Source of the DNA: Parascedosporium putredinis
Taxonomy: Eukaryota > Ascomycota > Sordariomycetes > Microascales > Microascaceae
Direction: 5' to 3'
DNA length: 64,000 nucleotides
Assembly (NCBI GenBank): GCA_949357655.1
Contig: CASHTG010000021.1
Span: forward strand, 1,426,001-1,490,000
This document shows, piece by piece, positions 35,013 to 45,547 of the stretch (the first letter of the stretch is position 1; each line of letters starts with the position of its first letter). Below the pieces are notes generated by a model, which saw only the letters and a program-made list of their open reading frames with translations, was not told where the DNA came from and searched no databases. The position numbers and the translations under genes are program-made.

Positions 35013-36921
35013 TCATAGCTTTGGCTTTTGTGACTCTGCAACAAGATCCCAATCCAACTTCTTCCGCCCTGCCTGGAAAGCGGCGAGGCCCCTAGATCCC
35101 TCACTTCCAGGCCGCATCATTTCTTCAAATATCTCTTTGATGCCTGTATCCTGCCTCTCAGAACCGGGAGCTTTCCAAGCCAGTTTAATAAGTTCCTTGG
35201 ACATTTCAGAAGCGCGCGGCGCACACTGACGCAATGAGAAAGCGTAATCTTCGGTGGTTTGGTCTAGGGTAGCGGGGTTGTCTGTGACGATGGCTACAAC
35301 TCCGCGTTGTTTGAGCTCAGCGGCAGGTATCGCTCTTGCGGAAAGAAACGCTTCGCGAGCGAATGGAATCCCTAGCTCCCGGATAACGTATTTCGAGATG
35401 GTTGCGGCGGCTAAGCCTAACTTAGTCTCGCTCAGCGTGATGCTCGCATGGGGGCCGCGATGCGGATGTCGCAGGCGAGCGCTAGACCGACACCACCGCC
35501 AAAGCAGGGGCCGTTGATGCTGGCGATTGTAACCTGCGGCGCGTCGTCGATGGATTGGAAGAGGTTCGTTAACAAGGCAAATTGGTCCGTCGTCGCGTTG
35601 CCACCCTTGCTGACTGGGCTGCTTTCCTTCGACAGATCCATACCAGTGCAGAAGAATTTGCCGTTTGCCGTAAGAATGATGCGAGAGATTGATGTGTCAT
35701 TCTTGCAACTTTCGAAAAATTGAGTAAGCTGGCTAATCATTGAGGCCGTGAGAGCGTTGCCATTCTTTGGTCGGTCTAGGATAAGCTTGACCGTCATGGT
35801 GTCCCGCATGATGATCAGGCCCTCCGTGTTGCTTTCTTCTTTCCATTGGAAGCTACCGATGGCACTACCCTGATCCTTTGCGCGGTTTTGGGAAGAAAAT
35901 CTCTTCTTTGTGAGTAGGGCTGCCCCTGCTCGGCTCCAGTTAGGTAGCTTAAGTTGCTGGCTGATCCACTCGCCGATATCAGCCAGCCGGTCGAGGTCAA
36001 CCCCTGTTGGAACGCCGGAATTTTCAAACATATACACTAAGTCCTCGGATGCTAGATTTCCCCTCGCGCCTGGGGCAAAGGGACAGCCGCCCAAACCGGC
36101 CACGCTGCTGTCAAACACCCGGATTCCGCACCTGTATGCCTCCCACGCGTTCGCCAAGGCTTGGCCGTACGTGTCGTGGAAATGACCGGCAAGCTGGTGG
36201 GAAGGTATGCCGTTCTCCAGAAGGAAAGAGACGAGCTCGCGGGTTTGGCCCGGGTGCCGACGCCGGTTGTATCACCCAAGGAAATTTCGTAGCACCCAGC
36301 ACCTAGAAGGCTCTGCACACATTTAAGAACCGAAGTTGGCGCCGTTGGGCCATCGTAAGGGCAGGCGAAGATACAAGACACATAACTACATCCGTGTTAG
36401 GCCTGGGCGGCGCATGCTGTAGAGAAAAAGAAAAGAAACGTTCACTCAACCACTTACCCACGAACCACAACACCACTTGCTACCGCGGCACGCGATACCT
36501 CGGTGGCTCTGGAGATGCCCTGCTCAACAGTGCAGTTGATGTTGGCCTTGCTGAAGCCTTCACTGGCACTGATAAAGACAGCAATTTCCTTGACTCCGAG
36601 ATCTAGTGCACGCTTAAACCCCTTGATGTTCGGAACTAGCACCGGGAGCCGTATGTCAGGTCTCTGGAAATGGCTTTTCAGGAGCGGATCGGTGAGGATT
36701 TTCTCGTGATCGGCTAGCTGCGGGATCGCCTTTGGAGAGACGATGGACGTGACTTCGACCGTCCGAAATCTCGCAGAGATGAGCCGCTGGATGAGCTCGC
36801 GTTTGATGGCGGTTGGCACGTGCGTAGAGATGTTTTGAAGGCCGTCTCGAGGGCCGACCTCGACTATTCGCACCATGTTTCTCATGAACGACATCGTGTT
36901 GCGGCGTCGCGGTAAGAGCAT
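35013..36921 (-). CDS. HMG-CoA lyase / enoyl-CoA hydratase fusion, PTS1-like PKL end
   Basis: Bifunctional protein. N-terminal half: HMG-CoA lyase, splitting 3-hydroxy-3-methylglutaryl-CoA-type thioesters, with RIVEVGPRDGLQN, GCYEISLGDTTGVGT, metal-binding HFHDTYGQALAN and active-site Cys signature VAGLGGCPFAPGARGN. C-terminal half (about residue 345 on): crotonase fold with FCTGMDLS, NGPCFGGGVGLALACDIRIA and SETKLGLAAATISKYV, the form seen in methylglutaconyl-CoA hydratases (LiuC type). Exons complement(36458..36921, 35013..36385), 612 residues after restoring single bases at 36252-36254 and 35450-35454. ORF and codon phase run unbroken across the junction, so the fusion is not an annotation join. 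The C-terminus QKPKL is PTS1-like. The first ATG is 36921; 36894 is possible. The Arg-rich start could act as a weak mitochondrial signal. Confidence 0.93.
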
Positions 36922-37348
36922 ATGTCGCCCAAAGAGCAAGCCGCCCACACGCCGTGAAGTGCAAGAAAAGAAGGATAAAAGCGCCGATAGCCTCTCGGCT
37001 GAACAGGAAAGGAAGAGAGCTCGGCTACACCGTGATATCTCAGGATAGGCTTTGCGTTAGTCAATGCGCAAGAGTCGCCGGCGCGAGGTCCGACGCTGGT
37101 GCGGGTCCCGAGGTGCCCCGCACCCCACAACATGGCGGGCCTCAGCCCCTAGTCCTACCCCGGCTAGTATAGCCGAGGCATGCTTCCCGTAGACCTGTGG
37201 AAAGCAACGATGAGCAGAGCACTCATCTTCATGGGCCTTAAGGACCTGGATTTTATCGACACTCCAAGCGTGGAAGCGGAACCGACAGCGCTCAAGGACG
37301 ACCTTTTCTAACAGTATACTGAAGTTTGTCCGTCTTGTCAAATTCACA
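36922..37348. promoter_or_regulatory. Divergent promoter, lyase-hydratase fusion / carboxyltransferase
   Basis: 427 bp shared promoter. CCCGAGGTGC at 37107-37116 is identical to ten bases in the alpha subunit/ACAD promoter (33034) and in the cluster A regulator promoter (42916). Confidence 0.55.
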
Positions 37349-39420
37349 ATGGCCAGCGTCTTCCCCCTCAGAAGCCGACAGTCCCGCTGAGCGAGACCAA
37401 TGCGGAGGCATGGTCCGGCATTCTCGACAAATATTATGAAGCCTTAGATAATGCCAGCTCCCAAGGGACAACCGCATCCCAGGATCGTCACCGGGGCAGA
37501 GGCCAACTTCTAGGTATGAGCCACCCTGCGCAAGTATTGGATCCTACAATCACACTAACCATGAGAAATCGTTTCGGAGATAGCACGAGATCGGGTTAAT
37601 CTCTTGCTTGACTCGGATTCGCCATTCTTGGAGCTATGCGCGCTGGCAGGCCATGACATGGAGGATTCATCCGCCTCTGCATCGCTGGTAGCTGGGATTG
37701 GCAAAGTTTGGTAAGCTACCTTGAATGGCCACTAGAATATCACATAACCATCTAACTTATCGACTATAGTGGAAGAATGTGCTTGATCCTGTCGCATATC
37801 CCAACCTTGAGTGGCGGTGCCTGGAATGAACTCACAGGTATGTTGACTTGTTGGAGTCAAGGGATCCTGCAACGTGAGGAATATCCGAGGAAGGACTACC
37901 ATTGACTTGATCGATGGTGTAAATATGTAGTCTTGAAGCAGAACCGCGTCACTCAGATTGCAACCGAATGCGACCTACCAATGATTGGGTTGGTCCAGTC
38001 AGTAAGAAATTGTTAATCCCCTTGCCTCAGCTTAAGAGACTAATCGACTTGATGAATAGGCCGGCGTCTTCCTCCCACAGCAGTTCAGGGTATTCCACAA
38101 GGGTGGGCAAATCTTCAGAGATTTGGCAATTCGGAGTGCTCAGGGCAAGCCTAATTGTACAGTTGTCTTCGGCTCCTCTACTGCCGGGGGTGCATACCAC
38201 CCTGCCATGTCTGACTACACGATATTCGTAGAGAATCAAGCACAGGTGTTCCTAGGCGGCCCTCCTCTAGTCAAGATGGCGACAGGAGAGATTGTAGATG
38301 CGGAAACGCTAGGAGGGGCCAAGATGCACGCCACAGTGACGGGTCTTGCCGATCAGATCGCTACAGACGAGTGAGGGCAAAGCAGCAAGCACATTTATAA
38401 ATTAAGGGGCGTGCTAACTGACGAAAAATTAGGTTCGACGCAATCCGAAAGGCGCGAGACTGGGTGAAGACATTAAAGGCTCCCGTTTCAGAGCCGGCAG
38501 TTACCAAATCACTCCCACCGAGATACTCACCTGCAGAGCTGTTGCAGGTTGTTGATCCTGATATCCGCAAAGCTCTCAACATGCGCGAAGTCATTCTCAG
38601 AGTGGTCGATGACTCTCGGTGGCTCGACTATAAGCCGACTTACGGACGAAATTTGATCACGGCATGGGCAGACATCCACGGTACGGTATACGACCCTGAA
38701 GTAAGCTATACTTCAAGTTATAGGCCGAGTTTGCTGACAGCTCACAATCTAGGCCACCGGGTGGGTATTGTTGCAAACCAAGTTCCAGTCATAAATTCCG
38801 AAGAAGCTATGAAAGGCGCTACCTTTATTCGGCTTTGTAACCAAGAGTAAGTTCACATGCAGATTATCTTTTACGAAATGGGCTAATCACTGATTGTTCT
38901 ATCAACCGCAAGAAACACCCCCATCGTCTTCTTGCATAACGTGACGGGATTTATGGTGGGCCAAAAAGCCGAGCATTCGTCCATCATCAAGCACGGCGCT
39001 CAGATGGTCTCAGCCGTCAGCTGTTCGACCGTACCCCATATATCCATCATCATCGGGGCCTCGTACGGGGCCGGGAACTATGCAATGTGCGGGAGGGCCT
39101 ACCAGCCGCGATTCTTATTCTCATGGCCGTCTGGCCGGTGTAGTGTGATGGGTCCGGACCAGCTGGTGGGCGTCATGGAGTCCATCGGGACGCGAAAGTC
39201 CGGGCCAAGCAATGGAAGCGGAAAGACGAAAGCATCAAGCGAGGAGTTGCGGCAGAACGTGTTGAGGGACGGAAGCTGTTATCGGACCAGCGCGGTTCTT
39301 CTCGATGATGGTGTTATTGATCCCCGAGATACAAGGGATGTCTTGGGGATGTGCCTGGATGTCGTTAGCGGTTCAGACGTCAAAGGGGCCCTCTGCCATC
39401 GTGGACTCGCGAGGATGTAA
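37349..39420 (+). CDS. Acyl-CoA carboxylase beta subunit (carboxyltransferase)
   Basis: Transfers carboxyl from biotin to an alpha,beta-unsaturated beta-methyl acyl-CoA; partner of the alpha subunit at 30237. Exons 37349..37513, 37584..37710, 37770..37837, 37931..38001, 38060..38370, 38433..38680, 38753..38846 and 38913..39420; 530 residues with one C restored in the run at 37363-37367. Carboxyltransferase motifs: STAGGAYHPAMSDY, FLGGPPLVKMATGE, LGGAKMHATVTGLADQ, GASYGAGNYAMCGRAYQPRF and DDGVIDPRDTRDVLGMCL. The short N-terminus MASVFP lacks a mitochondrial presequence. The end GLARM reads as a PTS1 variant but aligns with the normal FRM end of this family, so it is weak evidence. The LGGAxMHAxVxG stretch looks, from memory, closer to geranyl-CoA carboxylase beta than to methylcrotonyl-CoA carboxylase beta. 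Confidence 0.93.
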
Positions 39421-39676
39421 CTAGCTGTAACCAGATATCGTTGAGCAGATTTCCAAGACACAGGCCAAGTCACGGCCACCTATTATGAATAAAAGAAGAG
39501 TCAATTCAGACAATTTTTGAAAAAGAGTTTTACACAAAATCTTGAAGACAGGTATGGCTGATGAATGATAGGCAACTGATACGGATACTAGAGATAGCTG
39601 TTCTCACGTATCAAAAGGCAAATGCCCGCAAATGATGCTGCTCTACCTCCATGACCATGACGTTTCACACATTTCT

Positions 39677-40806
39677 CTACAGATTTGCCTTGGTTCCCTT
39701 TACGCCCGTGACGTCCCCCTGCCCAAGCAAACATAAAGTCGGGATACTCAAATGAGCCTACGCTCGGCTGGAAACTTGTATGCCAAGCTCCCCCATCCAC
39801 TAAAATAACAATTAGCAAAAGTTCCTTCGTTTTGAGAGCTTGGAGACGAGGCAGATCGCAGCTACGAGAGACCTACCCACTCGAATTTCTCCGTTGACGT
39901 AGTCGCCAGCTTTGCTGAAGAGATAGATCGTGGCATCGGCAATATCTATCACTGAACCGAGCCGACCTGATGGTATTTGCTTCACGCAGGATTGTTGACC
40001 ATCAGTAAATAGCCGGCTCGTTGCCTCGGTGTCTGCAACTGGGCCGGGACTGATAACATTGCTTGTGATGGCAAGGGGCCCGTACTCGATACAAACGGTG
40101 TGAGCGAGAGAGTCGACAGCTGCCTTAGCCGCGCAAACGTGCGCCTGGAGAGGTGTCCCGTTGTAATGCATTGTCGCGGAGACGAATATGATCTTGCCAA
40201 CGGGCCTCGAGGCGCCGCCAGGCATTGTCGATCTTGGCCGAGACGAATTTTTGACTAGATACGGCAACGTCGCCTTCACTGTGTTGTAGGACCCAAGCAC
40301 GTCGATGTCCATAACTGACTTAAAGGCGTTCACGCTGAGGCCCCTGATGGGCGCCAAAAATTTCCTGCTGCACCGGCGATGACAAAGTCAATCCCTCCGA
40401 GCTCGTTTGCGCAACGAGTCACAGCATCTTGGAGCGAGGTGAGGTCGCGAACGTCCACCCCACCAATTGCAAGCACTTTAGATCCTTCTCTCGCTTGTGA
40501 AATTCTCAAGGCCACGACTTTCGCGTTCTGCTCGTTGCGGCCAACAATGCAGGCATTGGCGCCGAGGTAGACGAGCGCTTGAACTTAAGCGGAGCAAATG
40601 CTTCCTACCCCTCTAGTACAAAAGACGACCTTTCCATCTATGACAAGAGGAGGAAATAGTTATTAGTTATTAGCTGGTCACAGATCTTATGCTAGTTTAA
40701 ACGAATGAGGCCGTCTAAATTTCAGGGACCTTTTTTTTTTTTCAAAACGTACCAAACAGCCTATCCCGCCAAACGTGCTAAGAAAGAGGACTCTGTCGTT
40801 TGCCAT
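39677..40806 (-). pseudogene. Peroxisomal 2,4-dienoyl-CoA reductase (SPS19-like SDR), disrupted
   Basis: Short-chain dehydrogenase that reduces 2,4-dienoyl-CoA intermediates in peroxisomal beta-oxidation. Exons complement(40753..40806, 39877..40637, 39677..39799), 312 codons when indels at about 40771-40781, 40356-40360 (missing bases) and 39715-39719 (one extra base) are allowed for. Family marks: VWRDRLF then GKVVFCT, ANACIVGRNEQ, the AGAAGNF motif, SATMHYNGTPLQAHVCAAKAA with the catalytic lysine, and ISPGPVADTE. Corrected C-terminus GTKANL gives KANL, the PTS1 of mammalian catalase. In-frame TAA at 40585-40587 replaces the usual Gln of ICSAQV, and the nearby NAD(P)-binding Gly is Arg (CTRGVG). 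So besides the probable sequencing indels this gene may be truly inactive. Confidence 0.8.
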
Positions 40807-41113
40807 TCTTGCGTTAAATCGTCTGTGTTACGCGATGCAATGGACCGGAATGGCGCATCCTCGATGTCGAGAGCCACCGCGATTTAAATCGAGGAGCCGG
40901 TGGAAAAGCCAGGAAATCCCGGTCTTGCCGTGTTGGGATATCCGGCGGAAAAGCGGCTCCGGAAGTTGGTGACCGGTGCGCCAACGCCAGCAGCCGAGGT
41001 TTCTAGCACGTTACTTAATCCACCACACGGCCCTCGACATCGAAGCGACGGCGGCCAACGCCGACAGGAAATGCCCCGTGACTTTACAACTACTGACGGA
41101 TTCAATCGAAATC
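40807..41113. promoter_or_regulatory. Divergent promoter, dienoyl-CoA reductase / enoyl-CoA hydratase
   Basis: 307 bp shared promoter with one CCGAGGT (40994-41000) and one CGGA-N8-TCCG dyad (40946-40961), so it holds both the cluster A and the cluster B candidate sites. Confidence 0.5.
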
Positions 41114-42144
41114 ATGACACCGCAGACTTCCCCTCGACCATACCGCGGGTGTATTCCGATCTAGGGTTTACCGACCTGCGGATCGAGAACTACCCCAGGG
41201 AGAGTAAGGATGTCACCCCAATACAGGTCCTTACGCTGTATCGCCCATCCCGCCGCAATGCCTTTACGGAGACCATGGGTGATGAGTTGGTGCAGGCTTT
41301 CAATACGTTTGACATAGACGACCGAGTCAAGTGTATCGTCGTGACTGGCCACGGCGACATTTTCTGCGCCGGCGCGGATCTCGCGGTGATGCTTCGAAAG
41401 ACGGACGAGAAGGTCAACGACCACCGAGATACGTAAGTTTTTCTTTTTCCTTTCTTTTTTAATCCCAGGGTGGTTCCTATTTCAGTCCGGAATTAACAGA
41501 CTCATGCTTTGGTCATGATTAGCGGAGGTCGCGCCGCTCTTGCTATTCATCGCTGCCGGAAGCCAGTCATTGGGGCGCTCAACGGCGCTGCTGTCGGAAT
41601 TGGCATCACCCTGACGCTCCCAATGGCAATCCGGATAACAGCAAAGGACGCGAAAATTGGGTTCGTGTTCGGTCGCAGAGGCCTCGTGATGGAGGCCGCC
41701 TCGTCATTTTTCCTCCCGAGACTCATTGGGATGGCACAGGCCCTGCACCTCATCACCACCGCGGAAGTTCACCCCGCCTCGCACCCGCTATTATCGACGC
41801 TCTTCAGTGAAGTTCTGCCGAATTCCTCCGACGTCTTACCCCGCGCACTTGAACTCGCCCAAGGCTTCGTAGACAACTGCAGCAGTGTGTCGTGGGCCCT
41901 GTGTCGGGACATGATGTGGCGGAATCCTGGGTCTGCGGAAGGCGCGCACTTGCTCGACTCGCGAATCATCTACTCATTATTCGGTACGCCAGACAACGAG
42001 GAGGGCGTTCAGAGCTTCTTTGAAAAGAGGAAAGCAAACTTCAAGGGGACCCTCCGCGAGGATGCCCCACTAGCCTATCCTTGGTGGGAGCCGGTTGATA
42101 CTCGTGCCCAGCCTAGCGTCAAGCCAGAGATATCGAAACTGTAA
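41114..42144 (+). CDS. Enoyl-CoA hydratase/isomerase with SKL peroxisomal signal
   Basis: Crotonase-fold enzyme acting on enoyl-CoA in peroxisomes. Exons 41114..41432 and 41523..42144, 313 residues with one base restored just after the start codon (41117-41120). Signatures: LTLYRPSRRNAFTETM, oxyanion-hole segments IFCAGADL and GALNGAAVGIGITLTLPMAI, and the loop FVFGRRGLVMEAASSFFLPR containing the likely acidic catalytic residue. The protein ends PEISKL, a canonical PTS1. This subgroup is widespread in fungi and includes hydratases recruited to secondary-metabolite clusters; reaction specificity (hydratase versus delta3,delta2-isomerase) is open. Divergently paired with the reductase gene. Confidence 0.93.
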
Positions 42145-43341
42145 TATGAGATTCAAGGTAGTTTCGGAAGTTGAATGATTACAAGTATATGCAAGGTTTA
42201 TAATTCTGCTGAGACGGTAACTTTATTGCTTGCTAAGAACACGCGCGACTATCCCAGTTCCTTATAAAACCACAAGTAGAGCTAGATACAGTCCTGACTC
42301 AACGACCGTGGAACAAGCTGTGTACGGACCCTTTTCATCCAGTTAGTAGCATAGAAAATGAGCCGTGAGGAGGGCCGACCGTTGCCATTACGATGGGGAC
42401 CGTATTTATCGATTTTAGCGAAATTTCACGTTGAGTTGCGGGAGTGAAAGCTCTCCGCTTGCTGTCGCAGGTATATCAGCACGCGTTGGACGCTCAAAGG
42501 CACAAACGGGAAAGTCATCGTCCCCAGTAGCGTAGACTCGAAAGGCACGTAGTGGGCCGACCTTTGATATCATCTCTCTGCTCGTGGCACCAGGGGTTGT
42601 ATGGTCCCAGTGACTGTGGACGAACTACCTCGGGAAGCAAGAAACTGACACAACGTGGCGCATATCCTTATTGGATTAAGTGGACCTCATGCCGTCGGTG
42701 TGATACTGCCTACGATCAATCACCGCTTGGATTGAGATAGTTGTGCTTCAATCTACAGTCGTTTGCAAACTATGGTTCCCGAAAACGTGCGAAGCCGTAG
42801 GTAATTCGTTCCCCGGACCGCCGGATGAGCGAGCTTCACTTTAGATCAATTCCGGAGGATTCGGGACGGGGAGCCAACTACACTGGATGCCCAAGGAAAC
42901 TTCCTAAATAGTATGCCCGAGGTGCGTGGTCCGCCCCTCATTGGCCAAGCCATTCAAGCAGCGCCGAGGTCCCGATCCAGCTGGGACACAATCGAGCAAC
43001 CACTCTGCGTCCATGTCCGTCACTCGATGCGAAACCCCGGTCTAGATTAGCGGACGAGACGCATCTATGGATCAATCGGACTGGACTTAACACCCCTCAC
43101 TTAAGCCCCCATACCTCGGCCGTTCAGGGGTGTTAAGACTAACCCCACTTGGGGACGCCTGTCACTTCCCCAACTTCCCCGCATTTTCAATCCGGGTCGT
43201 GTGTGGCGGCGCGTTCACTACCAACCGGAAACCCTGGTCTTTGCCGGCAGTTCTCCCCTCGTCCTACCTCAATCCCAGCTCAGAGCTGTGCGTGGTTCCA
43301 GATTTCTCTATCAACAACCATCCCCTCTGCACTACACCCAT
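42145..43341. promoter_or_regulatory. Upstream region of cluster A regulator
   Basis: 1.2 kb between the hydratase 3' end and the Zn2Cys6 gene. Contains three CCGAGGT elements (42917-42923, 42964-42970 and complement 43113-43119), consistent with autoregulation. No gene recognised. Confidence 0.5.
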
Positions 43342-45547
43342 ATGCACGCAATGACGATTACTGCACCGATGCCATCACAGCAAGCCATGCCTGGTGGAAC
43401 CTTGTCAGTAATACACTTTGATCAGGTTCAGTTGAAAAGGAGGGCCGTCCAGGCCTGTCTAAGCTGTCGTGCGCGAAAGGTTAGGTGCAATGTCACCGAA
43501 CATGGAATCCCCTGTGTGAACTGTCGACTTGATAACCAAGATTGCACCGTCACGAAGGACAAGCGAAAAAGGTATCTACATCCATATCGCATCCGCGTAG
43601 AAGTGGAATGGAAGCCTCAAAAATACGTGTTAATGCGTTTCTAGGCGGCGAAGGACCTCGACTCAAAACTCGATTAACGCCCAGGATCCCGCTACAGTTC
43701 ATGTTCAGGCGCCGGTGGACGCTGGAGCGCCCCTCGAGCAAGCATGTGAGTTGTTCAAGAAGTCAGTATCAAGTCGTTTTTATCCTTATACATATTTATC
43801 GCAAGCTAGGCTTCCCTCCTGTGCCCGAAACCGTCCAATCTTCAATCGCAGTTGCTACCGAACCTATTTGCACTCCGAGTCCGCAGCCTCTGTCGCCACT
43901 AGATGATAATGCTGTCAACTTTGATCCAAACACGTCTAACGAGGAGCGAATCAACTTGGCACGTGGCTATAGGCCGAAATCTCTTTTCAAGCCTCTACCT
44001 CCAGATATAGATGCGACTGGAAGAGCGAAACTGATGCAGAGCGGTGCGCTTCAAGTTCCAAATCGTCAATTATGCGGGTGTCTCTTAGCAGCCTATATCG
44101 ACTACATGTACCCATTTCTACCGGCTCTCAATCTCCGTGCTTTTATGGAGGGGCTATCAGGCGCGCCGGAGACGCGGGGAATAACCTCGCTCCTTCTCTT
44201 TCAATCAATAATGTACGCCGGTGCTGCGTTTGTTGATCTTTCCTACCTAACCGCAGCTGGATACCTGTCGCGCAAGGAGGCCATGGCGGCATTATTCCTC
44301 AAGGCTAGGGTACGTTAAGTGTCCCTTAGCTGATTAAATTGTTTTTCTAACGACCCAGTAAGACCCTGTACGAGTGCTCTTCCGAGCCGGATGACCTATC
44401 GGTTGTGCAGGCGCTTCTGATTCTCACATTTCACTATGAAACGCCGGAAGATCCGAGTGATACGTGGCAATGGATGGGGTCGGTGGCTACAAGAGCCCTC
44501 TCAATGGACCTGCATCTCCCGCCAAGCCACAGCCAGCTACTCACACTACCGGAAATCCACCTCAGGCGAAGGACTTGGTGGTGTGTGGTGATGAGAGACC
44601 GCATGCTATCCTTGGGGATGCGACGGCCCATGCACATCTCCGAGACACTCTCGTACCCCGAACTGACGGTTGAAGACTTTGATATTGGCCTTATCCCGAT
44701 GCAGACGGGCCGTATCACCGCCGAGTGTCGGTATTCGATAGACCTGGGTGTACAGGCCAGACTGGCGTACATGTGTGTCATCAAGGCTAAGATTTGTGTT
44801 GCCATGGGACACATCCTTGCGACGCAGTATCACGAGCATCGCCGTCCGGCAATGCATGGCCAAGCCCTGGCTTACGACAATGTTGCTTCGAGATTGGTTC
44901 TCAAAGGTCTAAGGGAAGATAGCGTGGAGCTGAAACGGCAGGAGCGTGAGCTCCATGACTGCTCTCAGATGATGGCGATAGATCCCCGCCCAAATCTTAC
45001 GGTAGACGAACCGGCGCAACTGCGCGTCCACCGGTCCTTACTACACATGATATACTATACGGCCCTCTCCACATTTCATCGACCCCAGGCCTTGAAGTCT
45101 CCCCTCGATACCCAAAGGTGCGACTCTTGGCCAACAACAAAGTCTCGTGAGGCGTTGCAAACTGCCGCAGAGCGCATTACTTGCCTAGCAACGGAGCTGG
45201 ATGACCAGGACTTGGTCAAATATCTCCCACTGACAGGGATCACGGTCCTCCTCCCAGCTCTTGCCACCCATTTGCTCAATACAAATAGTGAAAACTTGCC
45301 GACTCGCATGGAGGCTATGCAAGAATTTTCTCGATGCCTCGGTGTGCTCAACAAGTTCAAAGAGACTTATGTGGCGGCGGAATATACCGGTCGCATCCTC
45401 GAGCATGCCATCGATGCGATGCAAAGGCAGGGAATCAGGCTTAGCCCGTCGTTGGACCCGTCTTTACTCGACATAAACTTCGACCAACTCAATGCTCCCG
45501 GAGACTTTGATGGCTTGGACCAAATTTATAACGATATCTTCTTGTGA
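43342..45547 (+). CDS. Zn2Cys6 transcription factor (cluster A regulator candidate)
   Basis: Nuclear fungal regulator. Exons 43342..43571, 43645..43745, 43852..44309 and 44363..45547, all in phase, 657 residues. The zinc cluster is ACLSCRARKVRCNVTEHG then CVNCRLDNQDC (six cysteines), followed by a basic linker KDKRKRRRR. The middle part is the fungal-specific transcription factor domain (CLLAAYIDYMYPFLPALNLR, QALLILTFHYETPEDPSDTW, RRRTWWCVVMRDR). The last intron uses acceptor TAAG at 44361-44362. It stands next to the acyl-CoA genes and shares the CCGAGGT element with their promoters, which makes it the obvious candidate to control them; this is inference. Confidence 0.92.

Noticed and set aside
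39406..39420. ARM end of the carboxyltransferase as independent proof of peroxisomal import
   Set aside because: Mitochondrial family members end in a similar FRM; kept only as weak supporting evidence.
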